From Dongia deserti (lineage in GTDB: Bacteria; Pseudomonadota; Alphaproteobacteria; Dongiales; Dongiaceae): 64,000 nt of DNA. Positions within the stretch are counted from its first letter, which is position 1. Every line of letters starts with the position of its first letter. A program made the position numbers and the translations under genes. The stretch is from assembly GCF_003574735.1 (NCBI RefSeq), contig NZ_QORW01000005.1:1-64000 (forward strand), in the 5' to 3' direction. Below are positions 42,527 to 51,541 of the stretch, in pieces. The notes below the pieces were generated by a model that worked only from the letters and a program-made list of their open reading frames with translations, was not told where the DNA came from and did no database searches.

Positions 42527-44626
42527 ATGCCCTTGGACACTACCCCGAACGCCAAACCGGAGATCGTGCATAGCGCCTGCCCGCACGACTGTCCTTCGAC
42601 GTGCGCGTTGGAGGTCGAACGCCTGAGCCCAACCCGGATCGGCCGCGTGCACGGCGCAAAGGACAATCCCTATACGGCCGGCGTGATCTGCGCCAAGGTC
42701 GCGCGCTACGCCGAGCGGCAGCATCATCCCGACAGGCTGGCGCAGCCGATGCGGCGCGTCGGTGAAAAGGGCGTCGGCATCGCCGCCTTTGAACCGATCC
42801 CGTGGAAACAGGCGCTCGATGAAATCGCCGAGCGCTTCATGCAGGCCGAGCAGACCTGGGGTGCGGAGTCGGTCTGGCCGTACTATTACGCCGGCACCAT
42901 GGGGCTGGTGCAGCGCGACGGCATACACCGCCTCCGGCACGAGAAGAAGTATTCCCGGCAGAAGGACACGATCTGCGTCCAACTGTCGGATTCCGGCTGG
43001 ATGGCTGGCGTCGGCGTGATGCGCGGCGTCGATGCACGCGAGATCGCGGAGAGCGACCTGATCATCGCCTGGGGCACCAATCCGGTTTCGACCCAGGTGA
43101 ATGTGATGACCCATGTGGCGCGCGCTCGGAAAGAGCGCGGCGCCAAGTTCATCTGCGTCGATCCGTATCGCAATCCGACGGCGGAGGTCGCGGACCAACA
43201 CATCATGCTGCGGCCCGGCACCGATGCCGCCTTGGTGCTCGGTATGATGCACGTGCTGTTCGCGGAGGGGTATGCCGATCGCGACTACATGGCGCGCTAC
43301 GCCGATGATCCCGCCGCGCTCGAGGCGCATGTGCGCGACCGCACGCCGGACTGGGCCGAAGTAGTGACCGGCGTGCCGGCCGAAACAATCCGCGAATTCG
43401 CGCGGCTCTATGGGCGGTCCAAGCGCGCCTACATCCGGGTCGGCTTCGGCTTCTCGCGCGCCCGCAATGGTGCGGTGTCCTTGCATGCGGTCACCTGCCT
43501 CCCGACCATCACCGGCGCGTGGGCGCACAAGGGCGGCGGCGCGCTCTATTCCAACCGCTCGCTCTACCGGATCGACAATTCCTTCATCATCGGAAGCGAT
43601 CTGCTGGACCGCAGCGTGCGGGAGTTGGATCAGTCGCGCATCGGTGCGGTGCTGACGGGCGACCAGCGCGACCTGGGCGACGGACCGCCGGTGATGGCGA
43701 TGATCGTGCAGAACACCAATCCGATGATGGTCTGCCCGAACACCAATCTGGTACGGAAGGGGCTATCGCGCTCTGATCTGTTCCTGTGCGTGCATGAGCA
43801 GTTCATGACCGAGACCGCGGCGATGGCGGACATCGTGCTGCCGGCCACCACATTCCTGGAGCATGACGACATCTATCGCGGCAGTGGCCATACCTTCCTG
43901 CAGGTGACGCGCAAGGTCGTGGAGCCCTATGCCGAAGCGCGGACCAATCACTACGTGATTTGCGAACTGGCCAAGCGTCTGGGCTGCCAGCATCCGGCCT
44001 TTGCCATGACCGAGTGGGAGATCATCGCGGAGACGCTGAAGCGCTCCAACTGGCCCGCGCCGGATGAGATGTATGAAAAGCATTGGCAGGAATGCGCGCT
44101 GGATTTCGAGACCGCGCATTTTTTGAACGGCTTCGGCCATGCCGACGAGAAGTTCCACTTCAAGGCCGACTGGGCGAAGATCGGGCCCAACCATGCCCGC
44201 CTGCCCAGCCTGCCGGACATGGCGCCGGTGTTCGATGCGCCGACGCCGGAGCGGCCGTTCCGCATGGTGACCGCGCCGGCCCGGTCGTTCCTCAATTCCA
44301 CCTTCACGGAAACGCCAGGATCCAAGAAGCGGGAAGGGCGCCCGACCTTGCTGATCCACCCAGACGACGCAGCGCGACTCGGGCTCCTCGAGGGCGACCT
44401 GGCGGAGGTCGGCAACGAGAGGGGCCTAGTCTTCATTCATGTGAAGCCCTTCCATGGCCTGCTGCCGGGCGTCGTGATCGTCGAGTCGATCTGGCCCAAC
44501 GCGGCCTTCGTGGGCGGCAACGGCATCAACACGCTGACCAGCGACGAGCCGGGCTTGCCAAACGGCGGTGCTGTGTTTCATGACACTGCGGTATGGATTG
44601 GCAAAGCAGCCGAGTCGGGAGCGTGA
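42527..44626 (+). CDS. Molybdopterin-dependent oxidoreductase
   Basis: DMSO-reductase-family protein of 699 residues. The N-terminal [4Fe-4S] motif is CPHDCPSTC with a fourth Cys in GVICAKVARY. Bis-MGD domains follow: DLIIAWGTNPVSTQVNVM, TEVADQHIMLRPGTDAAL-like segment, MVQNTNPMMVCPN region, and the C-terminal MGD-binding PTLLIHPDDAARLGLLEGDLAEVGNE. No Tat signal is present, so it is cytoplasmic. ATG 42527 begins MPLDTTPNAKPEIVHSACPHDC. Substrate unknown; this subfamily is found without partner subunits. The 3' end overlaps the MipZ-like start by 34 bases. Confidence 0.94.
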   Translation: MPLDTTPNAKPEIVHSACPHDCPSTCALEVERLSPTRIGRVHGAKDNPYTAGVICAKVARYAERQHHPDRLAQPMRRVGEKGVGIAAFEPIPWKQALDEIAERFMQAEQTWGAESVWPYYYAGTMGLVQRDGIHRLRHEKKYSRQKDTICVQLSDSGWMAGVGVMRGVDAREIAESDLIIAWGTNPVSTQVNVMTHVARARKERGAKFICVDPYRNPTAEVADQHIMLRPGTDAALVLGMMHVLFAEGYADRDYMARYADDPAALEAHVRDRTPDWAEVVTGVPAETIREFARLYGRSKRAYIRVGFGFSRARNGAVSLHAVTCLPTITGAWAHKGGGALYSNRSLYRIDNSFIIGSDLLDRSVRELDQSRIGAVLTGDQRDLGDGPPVMAMIVQNTNPMMVCPNTNLVRKGLSRSDLFLCVHEQFMTETAAMADIVLPATTFLEHDDIYRGSGHTFLQVTRKVVEPYAEARTNHYVICELAKRLGCQHPAFAMTEWEIIAETLKRSNWPAPDEMYEKHWQECALDFETAHFLNGFGHADEKFHFKADWAKIGPNHARLPSLPDMAPVFDAPTPERPFRMVTAPARSFLNSTFTETPGSKKREGRPTLLIHPDDAARLGLLEGDLAEVGNERGLVFIHVKPFHGLLPGVVIVESIWPNAAFVGGNGINTLTSDEPGLPNGGAVFHDTAVWIGKAAESGA

Positions 44627-45450
44627 CGCCGCAGCGCGCGGGAAAGCCGCATACTATTGTGCTGGGCAACGAAAAGGGCGGGTCGGGCAAGTCGACCACT
44701 GCCATGCATCTGGTCGTCGCCCTGCTGCATGACGGCTACAAGGTCGGCTCGATCGATTGCGACGCGCGGCAGGGCTCCTTCAGCCGCTATGTGGAGAACC
44801 GCAAGGCGACGGCGGCCGCGATGCTGGTGCCTTTGCCGATGCCGCGGCACATCCCGGTCGAGAATTCAACAGCCGACAGCGCAATCGCCAGGCGGGACGA
44901 TGAAGCCGACCGGCTGGGCGGCGCGCTTTCCGAGCTTGCGGATTGCGATTTCATCGTGATCGACACGCCGGGTTCCGATACCTCGCTGTCGCGACTGGCG
45001 CATACGCTGGCGGATACGCTGATCACACCGCTGAACGATAGTTTCCTCGATCTCGACCTGCTCGGGCGCATCGATGGCGCCGGCGAGAAGATCCTGAAGC
45101 CCAGCGTCTATAGCGAGATGGTGTGGGACCAGCGCAAGCAGCGCGCGGTCAATCGCGGCCGGCCGATCGACTGGATCGTGATGCGCAACCGTCTCAGCAG
45201 CCTCGATGCCAAGAACAAGCGCGATATCGGCCGCCTGCTGGAGCAGCTGTCGCGCCGCATCGGATTCCGGCTCGCGCCCGGCTTCACCGAGCGCGTCATC
45301 TTCCGCGAGCTGTTCCCGCGAGGCCTCACCCTACTGGACCTCAGCCGCAAGGATGCAGGCATCACCTGGCGCATTTCCCATGTCGCGGCCCGCCAGGAAG
45401 TGCGGGAGCTGGTAGCCGCCCTGGGCCTCAACAACGCGCACGCCGCCTAG
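44593..45450 (+). CDS. MipZ/ParA family ATPase
   Basis: ParA-type P-loop ATPase of about 285 residues. The deviant Walker A GNEKGGSGKST is at 25-35, DCDARQGSFSRYVENR follows, and DCDFIVIDTPGSDTSLSRLAH is switch II/Walker B. The spacing and RQGSFSRYVENR resemble MipZ, which forms gradients that place the FtsZ ring in alphaproteobacteria. An alternative start is GTG 44623, which makes a GTGA overlap with the molybdopterin gene stop. Cell-division role is by family. Confidence 0.9.
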   Translation: MDWQSSRVGSVTPQRAGKPHTIVLGNEKGGSGKSTTAMHLVVALLHDGYKVGSIDCDARQGSFSRYVENRKATAAAMLVPLPMPRHIPVENSTADSAIARRDDEADRLGGALSELADCDFIVIDTPGSDTSLSRLAHTLADTLITPLNDSFLDLDLLGRIDGAGEKILKPSVYSEMVWDQRKQRAVNRGRPIDWIVMRNRLSSLDAKNKRDIGRLLEQLSRRIGFRLAPGFTERVIFRELFPRGLTLLDLSRKDAGITWRISHVAARQEVRELVAALGLNNAHAA

Positions 45451-45583
45451 TTGGAATAAAGATAAATTAATTCAATAGCATAGCCTTCTGCGCTAGAGCT
45501 GCCCGTTGCCGCTCAGGGTCTGCTGTGGCACAACCTCGGCCACTATCAGCACGAGAACAACACTCGGGAACAAGGATCAAGGA

Positions 45584-46468
45584 ATGCGCAAGCCGCTACG
45601 CAAGGCGATCTTTCCGGTCGGCGGGTTGGGGACGCGGTTCTTGCCGGCGACCAAGGCGATGCCGAAGGAAATGCTCCCCGTGGTGGACAAGCCGCTGATC
45701 CAGTATGCGGTGGAGGAAGCGCGCGCCGCGGGCATCGAGGAGATGATCTTCGTGACGGGCCGGGGCAAGAGCGCGATCGAGGATCACTTCGACTATTCCT
45801 ACGAGCTGCAGGATCTGCTGAAGGAGCGGAACAAGGACGCCGAGCTGGCGATGATCGACAATTTGCTGCCGAACCCGGGGGAGTTCGCCTATGTGCGCCA
45901 GCAGGAGGCGCGGGGCTTGGGCCACGCGGTCTGGTGCGCCCGCAACCTGGTCGGCAACGAGCCGTTTGCGGTGCTGCTGGCCGACGACCTGGTGCAGGCC
46001 AAGACACCGTGCCTGAAGCAGATGGTGGAGGTCTACAACGAGGTCGGCGGCAACGTCGTCGCGGTGATGGACGTGCCGAAGGCGCACACCGACCGCTATG
46101 GCATCCTGAAGACCGGCAAGGAAAGCGGCCGCCTGGTGGAAGCGGCTGGGCTGGTCGAGAAGCCGAAGCCGGACGTGGCGCCGTCGACGCTCTCGATCAT
46201 CGGGCGCTACATCCTGCAGCCGGACGTGTTCGCGCATCTTGACCAGCAGACGCCGGGGGCCGGCGGCGAGATCCAGCTGACCGACGCGATGGCCAAGATG
46301 TGCGGCCGCGGCCGGTTCCACGGCTACCGCTTCGAAGGCCGGCGTTTCGATTGCGGCGACAAGGCCGGCTTCATCGAGGCCAACATCGCCTATGCCCTCA
46401 ATCACCCGAAGATCGGAAGCAAGGTGCGGGAGGCCGTACTCGCTCTCGCGCGAGATCTGCAGCACTGA
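45584..46468 (+). CDS. galU: UTP-glucose-1-phosphate uridylyltransferase
   Basis: Makes UDP-glucose from UTP and glucose-1-phosphate in the cytosol; 294 residues. Nucleotide-binding FPVGGLGTRFLPATKAMPKEMLPV is at the N-terminus, DKPLIQYAVEEARAAGIEEMIFVTGRGKSAIEDHFD and GLGHAVWCARNLVGNEPFAVLLADDL follow, and GGEIQLTDAM is near the C-terminus. Start ATG 45584 (MRKPLRKAIFPVGG) follows AAGGATCAAGG. 21 bases upstream of the UDP-glucose dehydrogenase gene, with which it makes UDP-glucuronate. Confidence 0.97.
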   Translation: MRKPLRKAIFPVGGLGTRFLPATKAMPKEMLPVVDKPLIQYAVEEARAAGIEEMIFVTGRGKSAIEDHFDYSYELQDLLKERNKDAELAMIDNLLPNPGEFAYVRQQEARGLGHAVWCARNLVGNEPFAVLLADDLVQAKTPCLKQMVEVYNEVGGNVVAVMDVPKAHTDRYGILKTGKESGRLVEAAGLVEKPKPDVAPSTLSIIGRYILQPDVFAHLDQQTPGAGGEIQLTDAMAKMCGRGRFHGYRFEGRRFDCGDKAGFIEANIAYALNHPKIGSKVREAVLALARDLQH

Positions 46469-46489
46469 AACGACAGGGGAACAGGCGCC

Positions 46490-47794
46490 ATGCAAATCGC
46501 AATGATTGGAGCCGGCTACGTTGGCCTGGTGTCTGGCGCCTGCTTCTCCGAGTTCGGTCACCGCGTCACCTGCATCGACCAGGATGAGCTGAAGATCGGC
46601 CGGCTGCGCCGCAATGAGATTCCGATCTATGAGCCTGGGCTCGAACCGCTGGTCGCCCGCAACGCCGCGGCCGGCCGGCTCAAGTTCGAGAAGGATCTAT
46701 CGGCGGCCGTCGCGGATGCCGACCTAGTATTCATCGCGGTCGGCACGCCAAGCCGGCGCGGCGACGGCCATGCCGATCTGACCTATGTGCGCGAGGCAGC
46801 CAAGCAGATCGCCCAGGCGATCCGCCGTTACACCGTGGTCGTCACCAAGTCCACCGTCCCGGTCGGCACGGGGCGGGAGGTCGCGGAGATCATCCGCGCG
46901 ACCAATCCCAAGGCCGAGTTCGATGTGGTCTCCAATCCGGAGTTCCTACGCGAAGGCTCGGCGATTGACGATTTCATGCGCCCGAACCGTGTCGTGATCG
47001 GCGCGGAGAGCGAGCGTGCCCGCGAAAGGATGCGTGAGCTCTATCGGCCGCTCTACTTGATCGAGACGCCGATTCTGTTCACGGGATTGGAGACGGCGGA
47101 ACTCATCAAATATGCGGCCAATGGTTTTCTCGCGATGAAGATCTCCTTCATCAACCAGATTGCAGATCTGTGCGAGAAGGTGAGCGCGGACGTTCACGAT
47201 GTGGCGCGTGGCGTCGGCCTCGATGGGCGCATTGGCCAGAAGTTCCTGCACCCCGGGCCCGGCTATGGCGGGTCCTGTTTCCCGAAGGACACGCGCGCGC
47301 TCGTCGAGATCGCACGCCAAGCCGGCGCACCGCTCAGCTTGATCGAGGCGACCCAGGAATTCAACGAAGCGCGCAAGCTGAAGATGGCCGACCGCGTCAT
47401 CGCGGTCCTCGGCGGATCGGTGGCGGGCAAAGTGATTGCGCTGCTGGGCCTGACCTTCAAACCCAATACCGATGATATGCGCGAAGCGCCCAGCCTCGCC
47501 ATCGCGCCGGCCCTGATCGAGGCCGGCGCCGAAGTCAGGGCGCACGATCCGGAAGGCATGGCGGAAGCCAAGAAGCTGGTGCCGGACGTGATCTACTGCG
47601 CCGATCCGTACGAAGCGATGACCGGCGCTGACGCAGTGGTCTTCCTGACAGAGTGGAACTCCTATCGCGCGCTCGATCTCACTCGGATGAAGGCGCTTCT
47701 CAGGCAGCCGGTCGTGGTCGATCTGCGCAACATCTATCGGCCGGCGGAAATGCGTGCGGCCGGCTTCCGCTATTCGAGCATCGGGCGCGCTTAG
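46490..47794 (+). CDS. UDP-glucose 6-dehydrogenase
   Basis: NAD-dependent oxidation of UDP-glucose to UDP-glucuronate, 434 residues. MIGAGYVGLVSGACFSEFGH is the Rossmann start, STVPVGTG and VSNPEFLREGSAIDDFMRPNRVVIG are family motifs, and Cys263 in PGYGGSCFPKDT is catalytic. The C-terminal part has LGLTFKPNTDDMREAPS. Follows galU, so the pair supplies precursor for acidic polysaccharide. Its stop overlaps the stop of the convergent membrane gene by four bases. Confidence 0.97.
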   Translation: MQIAMIGAGYVGLVSGACFSEFGHRVTCIDQDELKIGRLRRNEIPIYEPGLEPLVARNAAAGRLKFEKDLSAAVADADLVFIAVGTPSRRGDGHADLTYVREAAKQIAQAIRRYTVVVTKSTVPVGTGREVAEIIRATNPKAEFDVVSNPEFLREGSAIDDFMRPNRVVIGAESERARERMRELYRPLYLIETPILFTGLETAELIKYAANGFLAMKISFINQIADLCEKVSADVHDVARGVGLDGRIGQKFLHPGPGYGGSCFPKDTRALVEIARQAGAPLSLIEATQEFNEARKLKMADRVIAVLGGSVAGKVIALLGLTFKPNTDDMREAPSLAIAPALIEAGAEVRAHDPEGMAEAKKLVPDVIYCADPYEAMTGADAVVFLTEWNSYRALDLTRMKALLRQPVVVDLRNIYRPAEMRAAGFRYSSIGRA

Positions 47795-48252
47795 TCGGTG
47801 TGGCGGCCACCGTAGGAAAGTGCAGCCCCGACGGCGCATAGAAGAGCCGCAAAAGTCACAAACGCATTGACTGCGTGGGAATACTCCCACTGAGTGCGGA
47901 GCTGCTCCCAATCTTCCGGAGCAGAGGTCCAGTTTGCCGTCGCCTGATTGGCGGGAAAGGTCCAGGCGAAGAAGATAGCCAACATCGCCGCGATCAGCAG
48001 CCCCGCGGTCATCGACAACCAAAACTGCCGTGCGTTACGACGTGCGAGGAACGCACTCGCGAAGTTCGCGAACATCGCAGCAAGAATCACCACGCCAAAT
48101 AAGGCCCAGCCGCGATAGATCTGCTGGACAACGAAGTAAGGCTGCTCCGGCATGTCGATCTTCGCGGGCAGCTCGATTAGATGTGCGCCAGCCGGAACAA
48201 GCGCGAGAGCGGTAAGGATGGTGGCTACAAACTGGAATGTCTTGGTAGCCAT
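47791..48252 (-). CDS. DUF1772-like four-helix membrane protein
   Basis: A hypothetical inner-membrane protein of 153 residues with four hydrophobic segments (about 6-25, 50-72, 80-100 and 126-147). Sequence such as TALALVPAGAHLIELPAKIDMPEQPYFVVQQIYRGWALFG and a conserved W-E-x-S/T-H segment (TQWEYSHAVNAFVTFAALL) recall DUF1772 proteins. ATG 48252 (MATKTFQFVATIL). Function unknown. Confidence 0.75.
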   Translation of the reverse strand: MATKTFQFVATILTALALVPAGAHLIELPAKIDMPEQPYFVVQQIYRGWALFGVVILAAMFANFASAFLARRNARQFWLSMTAGLLIAAMLAIFFAWTFPANQATANWTSAPEDWEQLRTQWEYSHAVNAFVTFAALLCAVGAALSYGGRHTD

Positions 48253-48263
48253 CAACCGAGCGA

Positions 48264-48599
48264 TCAGCGCGATCTCTTGGCCGTCTTGCGTCCGCTTTTT
48301 GCTCTGCGCTTGCGTGTGGCGGCCGCCTTCCGCGCCGAGGCGGAGCGCGCCGCGGCCGATCGCTTGGCAGCAGCCTTGCTGCCAAGACGCCCGCCCTTGC
48401 GTGCCGGCGCCTTGTTGGTCTTTTTGCCGCGACCAGATCCACCGGCTCTCCGGCCACCGCCGGTCATCTTGTTGATAGTCGCCCAGGCCCGCCGCTCTGC
48501 TTCCCCTTCGCTAACACCGCGCTTCTCGTACCCTGTCTCAATCTTCTCCGCCTGGCGTTTCTGCTTGCGCGAATATTTCGATTTGTCACCTCGGGGCAT
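48264..48599 (-). CDS. Small basic protein with Lys/Arg/Ala-rich tail
   Basis: 111 residues. The N-terminal 45 residues (MPRGDKSKYSRKQKRQAEKIETGYEKRGVSEGEAERRAWATINKMTGGG) are a conserved module annotated in many proteobacteria as plasmid-stabilisation-like or stress protein. The remaining 60 residues are low-complexity Ala/Lys/Arg, resembling histone-H1-like tails, which suggests nucleic-acid binding. The ribosome site GAGGAGGT is very strong. Starts at ATG 48599; the open frame upstream is not conserved. Exact role unknown. Confidence 0.78.
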   Translation of the reverse strand: MPRGDKSKYSRKQKRQAEKIETGYEKRGVSEGEAERRAWATINKMTGGGRRAGGSGRGKKTNKAPARKGGRLGSKAAAKRSAAARSASARKAAATRKRRAKSGRKTAKRSR

Positions 48600-48706
48600 C
48601 AATACCTCCTCAGAACACTTTGTGAACAGCCAACAGGCTGCCCGCACCAATGTTCCCGGTTGGACGCCCGGATCGGTAGCAAGCACAACGCCTCATGAGT
48701 GATGGA

Positions 48707-49096
48707 CTAGGGCCGGCCGCCAACTATTTCCCGGATGCGACGCGCGATCATGACGGCGGAAATCGGTTTCACCAGGACAGCGACGCCTGGCCAACGACGG
48801 AACCGTTCGTCCTCCTGGTCGTAGCCTGAGAGATAGAGGAAAGGCACCTGCCGTTCGCGCGCAGCTTTGGCGATCGGTTCACTGGTCTCGCGGCCCAGTT
48901 CGAAATCGAGCACGGCGAAATCCAGCGCCGAGCTTGCTACAACCTGAAGCGCGGCAGCGACATTGGCAGAGGTTACTACCACAGCGCCCATTTCCGACAG
49001 ACTCGATTCCAGATCGAGACAAATCAGTGGATCGTCCTCCACCAGGAGGATTTGCAGGCCTCGAAGAGACTCCCACGCTTTGTCCTGACTGGACAT
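48707..49096 (-). CDS. Single-domain response regulator (CheY-like)
   Basis: A stand-alone receiver domain, 129 residues. QILLVEDDPLICLDLESSLSEMGA has the acidic pocket, Asp in FAVLDFELG is the phospho-acceptor, SGYD has the conserved Ser/Thr position, and VKPISAVMIARRI has the Lys. No output domain and no kinase in the window. Receivers of this type in alphaproteobacteria often act downstream of HWE-kinases in stress signalling; that is inference. Confidence 0.88.
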   Translation of the reverse strand: MSSQDKAWESLRGLQILLVEDDPLICLDLESSLSEMGAVVVTSANVAAALQVVASSALDFAVLDFELGRETSEPIAKAARERQVPFLYLSGYDQEDERFRRWPGVAVLVKPISAVMIARRIREIVGGRP

Positions 49097-49148
49097 CCTG
49101 TCTCCTGACTGAGGAATGAACTGGGCGTGCTCTCCCGCGAGCCGGATG

Positions 49149-49535
49149 TTATCTCACCGGCGCTTCTTCCGTCGGCACGAAATCCAGTTCGACACGCGCG
49201 CCGTTCGGATCATGGAAGAATAGCTGCCACGTCCCCGTCTCAGCCTGTCGGCCAAGCTGGTACTTTACGCCTTTTTCCTCGAGCTTGCGAACGGTGTTGG
49301 CAAGGTCGACGGCGCTGAACGCCATGTGGTCGAGCACGCCGGCACGCGGCTGCGGCAGGGGAGTCCGGATCACCACATGCAGCACCGCCTGCTCGCCGGC
49401 ATAGAGCCAGGCGCCAGGGAAGCCCATGTCGGGGCGATAGCCTTCGGTCAGACCGAGCAGATCGCGATAGAAATCGCAGGTCTCGCGCAGGTTCTCGGCC
49501 AGGATGGTGAAATGGTTCATGGCGCGCACGGGCAT
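49149..49535 (-). CDS. VOC family (glyoxalase/bleomycin-resistance fold) protein
   Basis: A 128-residue vicinal-oxygen-chelate protein: MNHFTILAENLRETCDFYRDLLGLTEGYRP in the first beta-alpha-beta-beta-beta unit and LDHMAFSAVDLANTVRKLEEKGVKY plus FFHDPNGARVELDF in the second. Metal-binding positions His (NHFTI), His (VLHVV or LDHMAF) and Glu (ARVELDF) are present. Could be a small lyase or dioxygenase; the substrate is not known. Confidence 0.9.
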   Translation of the reverse strand: MPVRAMNHFTILAENLRETCDFYRDLLGLTEGYRPDMGFPGAWLYAGEQAVLHVVIRTPLPQPRAGVLDHMAFSAVDLANTVRKLEEKGVKYQLGRQAETGTWQLFFHDPNGARVELDFVPTEEAPVR

Positions 49536-49595
49536 GCGACGTCTCCTTCCGAACTGGGATCAGGCGGCGATCTTACCCGGCCGGAATGGATGGCG

Positions 49596-50180
49596 CTATT
49601 TCAGGATATCGGCGATACGGGCGCGCAACTCCGGCAGCATCTCGGCCTCGAACCAAGGATTGCGCCGCGCCCATCCCAGCGTGCGCCAGGACGGATGCGG
49701 CAGCGGCACATGAGTGGGGAGGTAATCCCGCCAATGGGCGACGGCCTCGGACATCGAGCCGCGCGGGTCCGGCAGGTAGCGCAGCTGCGCCAGCCTGCCC
49801 ACCAGCAGGGTCAACCTGACCTGTGTGAGGTGCGCGAACAAAGGCGCATGCCAGGTCTGGGAGCAGCGCGCTTCAGGCAGAAAGTCGCCCCCATCTTCCT
49901 GCGTGCCGGGATAGCAGAGGCCCATGGGGATGATGGCGATGCGCGTGGAATCATAGAACAGCTCCGGCGGCAGGCCGAGCCAGGCGCGCAGCCGGTCGCC
50001 GGATGCATCGGCGAAGGTGCGGCCCGCCTCATGGGCGCGCCGGCCGGGCGCCTGGCTGGTGATCAGCAGACGTGCGGTCGGCGTGGCGGACAGGATGGGC
50101 CGCGGCCCAAGCGGCAGTTCGCACGCGGCACAGGCACGAACCCGCCTCAGCAGCCGCGCCCAGTCGTTGGTATCGGTCAT
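49596..50180 (-). CDS. Uracil-DNA glycosylase superfamily protein
   Basis: A 194-residue UDG-fold protein, the subgroup that begins with a CxxC (RACAACELPLGPRPILSATP) and has LLITSQAPGRRAHEAGRTFADASGDRLRAWLG in place of the canonical water-activating loop, plus LPHPSWRTLGWARRNPWFEAEMLPELR near the end. Cys residues in CAAC and CSQTW could bind an iron-sulfur cluster, although the usual four-Cys pattern is incomplete. Active DNA repair enzyme or divergent relative; not certain. Confidence 0.85.
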   Translation of the reverse strand: MTDTNDWARLLRRVRACAACELPLGPRPILSATPTARLLITSQAPGRRAHEAGRTFADASGDRLRAWLGLPPELFYDSTRIAIIPMGLCYPGTQEDGGDFLPEARCSQTWHAPLFAHLTQVRLTLLVGRLAQLRYLPDPRGSMSEAVAHWRDYLPTHVPLPHPSWRTLGWARRNPWFEAEMLPELRARIADILK

Positions 50181-50232
50181 GGAGTTGTAGATAGGCGTAG
50201 CGGCGCCAGAAAGCTATGCGTCGCCGTCGGCG

Positions 50233-50571
50233 CTAAGAGCGCCGGGCGGGACGGAGCTGCCGCATCAGCAGCACCTCGCCATCACGGGCGGTTGCCGGAA
50301 AGCTGGCACGCCTTTCCGGCGGCAGCGCGCGCACGTGATAAAGCTGCTCGTCATTGAGGCCGGAGCGGCGGCTGGGACTTTCGTTGCCGACTGGCGTCCA
50401 GTCCGGCGAGAGGGCGCGCTGTTCCGCCGCGAGCCGCGCGAAGGCGGGGTTGGGCGCGGCGACCACGATCTCAGCCCAGATCGGCCGGTCCTGCCACATC
50501 TGATCGCCGGCATCGGCCACCGGCTCGATCAGCCACAGTTTCATTCCGGTTTCGACTTTCTCCTCAGCCAT
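50233..50571 (-). CDS. Hypothetical protein coupled to the SDR gene
   Basis: About 112 residues (MAEEKVETGMKLWLIEPVADAGDQMWQDRPIWAEIVVAAPNPAFARLAAE). No domain recognised; cytosolic, with a C-terminal Arg-rich end (RQLRPARRS). The ATG at 50571 overlaps the SDR stop by eight bases, so it is translated with it. Function unknown. Confidence 0.72.
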   Translation of the reverse strand: MAEEKVETGMKLWLIEPVADAGDQMWQDRPIWAEIVVAAPNPAFARLAAEQRALSPDWTPVGNESPSRRSGLNDEQLYHVRALPPERRASFPATARDGEVLLMRQLRPARRS

Positions 50572-51424
50572 TGATGATCTCGCCGCCATTGGGATGCAGC
50601 GCTTGGCCGGTCATGTAGCTGGAATCGGAACTCGCCAGAAAAACGAAACAGGGTGCCACTTCATCCGGCTGGCCGGGCCTCCCCAGCGGGACGCTCTGGC
50701 CGAATGCGCCCACGTCCTTGGCTTCGAAGCTCGCGGGGATGAGCGGCGTCCAGATCGGACCGGGCGCCACGGCGTTGACGCGGATGCCCTTGTCCGCCAG
50801 TTGGGTGGACAAGGAGCGTGTGAAGGCCACCATTGCGCCCTTGGTCGAGGCGTAGTCCACAAGATGCTTGCTGCCGCGATAGGCCGTCACGGAGGTGCAG
50901 TTGATGATCGAAGCGCCTTCGCGCATGTGCTTCAGCGCGGCCTGGGTCATGAAGAAGGTGCCGAAGAAGTTGGTGCGGAAGGTGCGCAGGAGCTGATCTT
51001 CGCTGATGTTGGTCAGGTCGTCGCTCTCATGCTGTTCGCCGGCATTGTTGACCAGGATATCCAGCCGGCCGAATTCTTTCACCACGCGTTCCACGAACCT
51101 CTCGCATGCCTTCTTCACTCCGACGTCGCCGTCGAGCTTGAGGCACTTGCGCCCTTGTGCCTGAACCAGCTGCTGGGTCTTGGCTGCATCGTCGTGTTCC
51201 ACGAGATAGGTGATGGCAACATCGGCGCCTTCCATCGCGAACATCACTGCGACGGCGCGGCCAATGCCGCTGTCGCCGCCGGTGACGATCGCAACCTTGC
51301 CAGCCAGCTTGCCGGACGGCTTGTAGCCGCGGCCCTCATCCTGTGGTTGGGGACGCATCTCGGTCTCGATACCGGGCTGGTGCGGTTGCGACTGCGGAGG
51401 AACCTTGTCGGGTCTATCGGTCAT
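50564..51424 (-). CDS. SDR family oxidoreductase (YhdF/YghA-like)
   Basis: NAD(P)-dependent short-chain dehydrogenase with an N-terminal extension, 286 residues. AIVTGGDSGIGRAVAVMFAMEGADV binds the nucleotide, LVNNAGEQ is the NNAG motif, Ser in NCTSVTAY and YASTK hold the catalytic residues. The extension (MTDRPDKVPPQSQPHQPGIETEMRPQPQDEGRGYKPSGKL) is typical of the general-stress SDRs YhdF and YghA. Start ATG 51424. Followed by an overlapping small gene. Confidence 0.93.
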   Translation of the reverse strand: MTDRPDKVPPQSQPHQPGIETEMRPQPQDEGRGYKPSGKLAGKVAIVTGGDSGIGRAVAVMFAMEGADVAITYLVEHDDAAKTQQLVQAQGRKCLKLDGDVGVKKACERFVERVVKEFGRLDILVNNAGEQHESDDLTNISEDQLLRTFRTNFFGTFFMTQAALKHMREGASIINCTSVTAYRGSKHLVDYASTKGAMVAFTRSLSTQLADKGIRVNAVAPGPIWTPLIPASFEAKDVGAFGQSVPLGRPGQPDEVAPCFVFLASSDSSYMTGQALHPNGGEIING

Positions 51425-51541
51425 GTTTTCATGCCCATCTGCGGAAAAGACAGGCAATCAACATCGGCCATCAAGCGGCGTTGCAGGTTAGGCCGGCAAC
51501 ATCGGCTGCCGACGGGGGTTGTTACCAGCAGGAGGCTTCAC

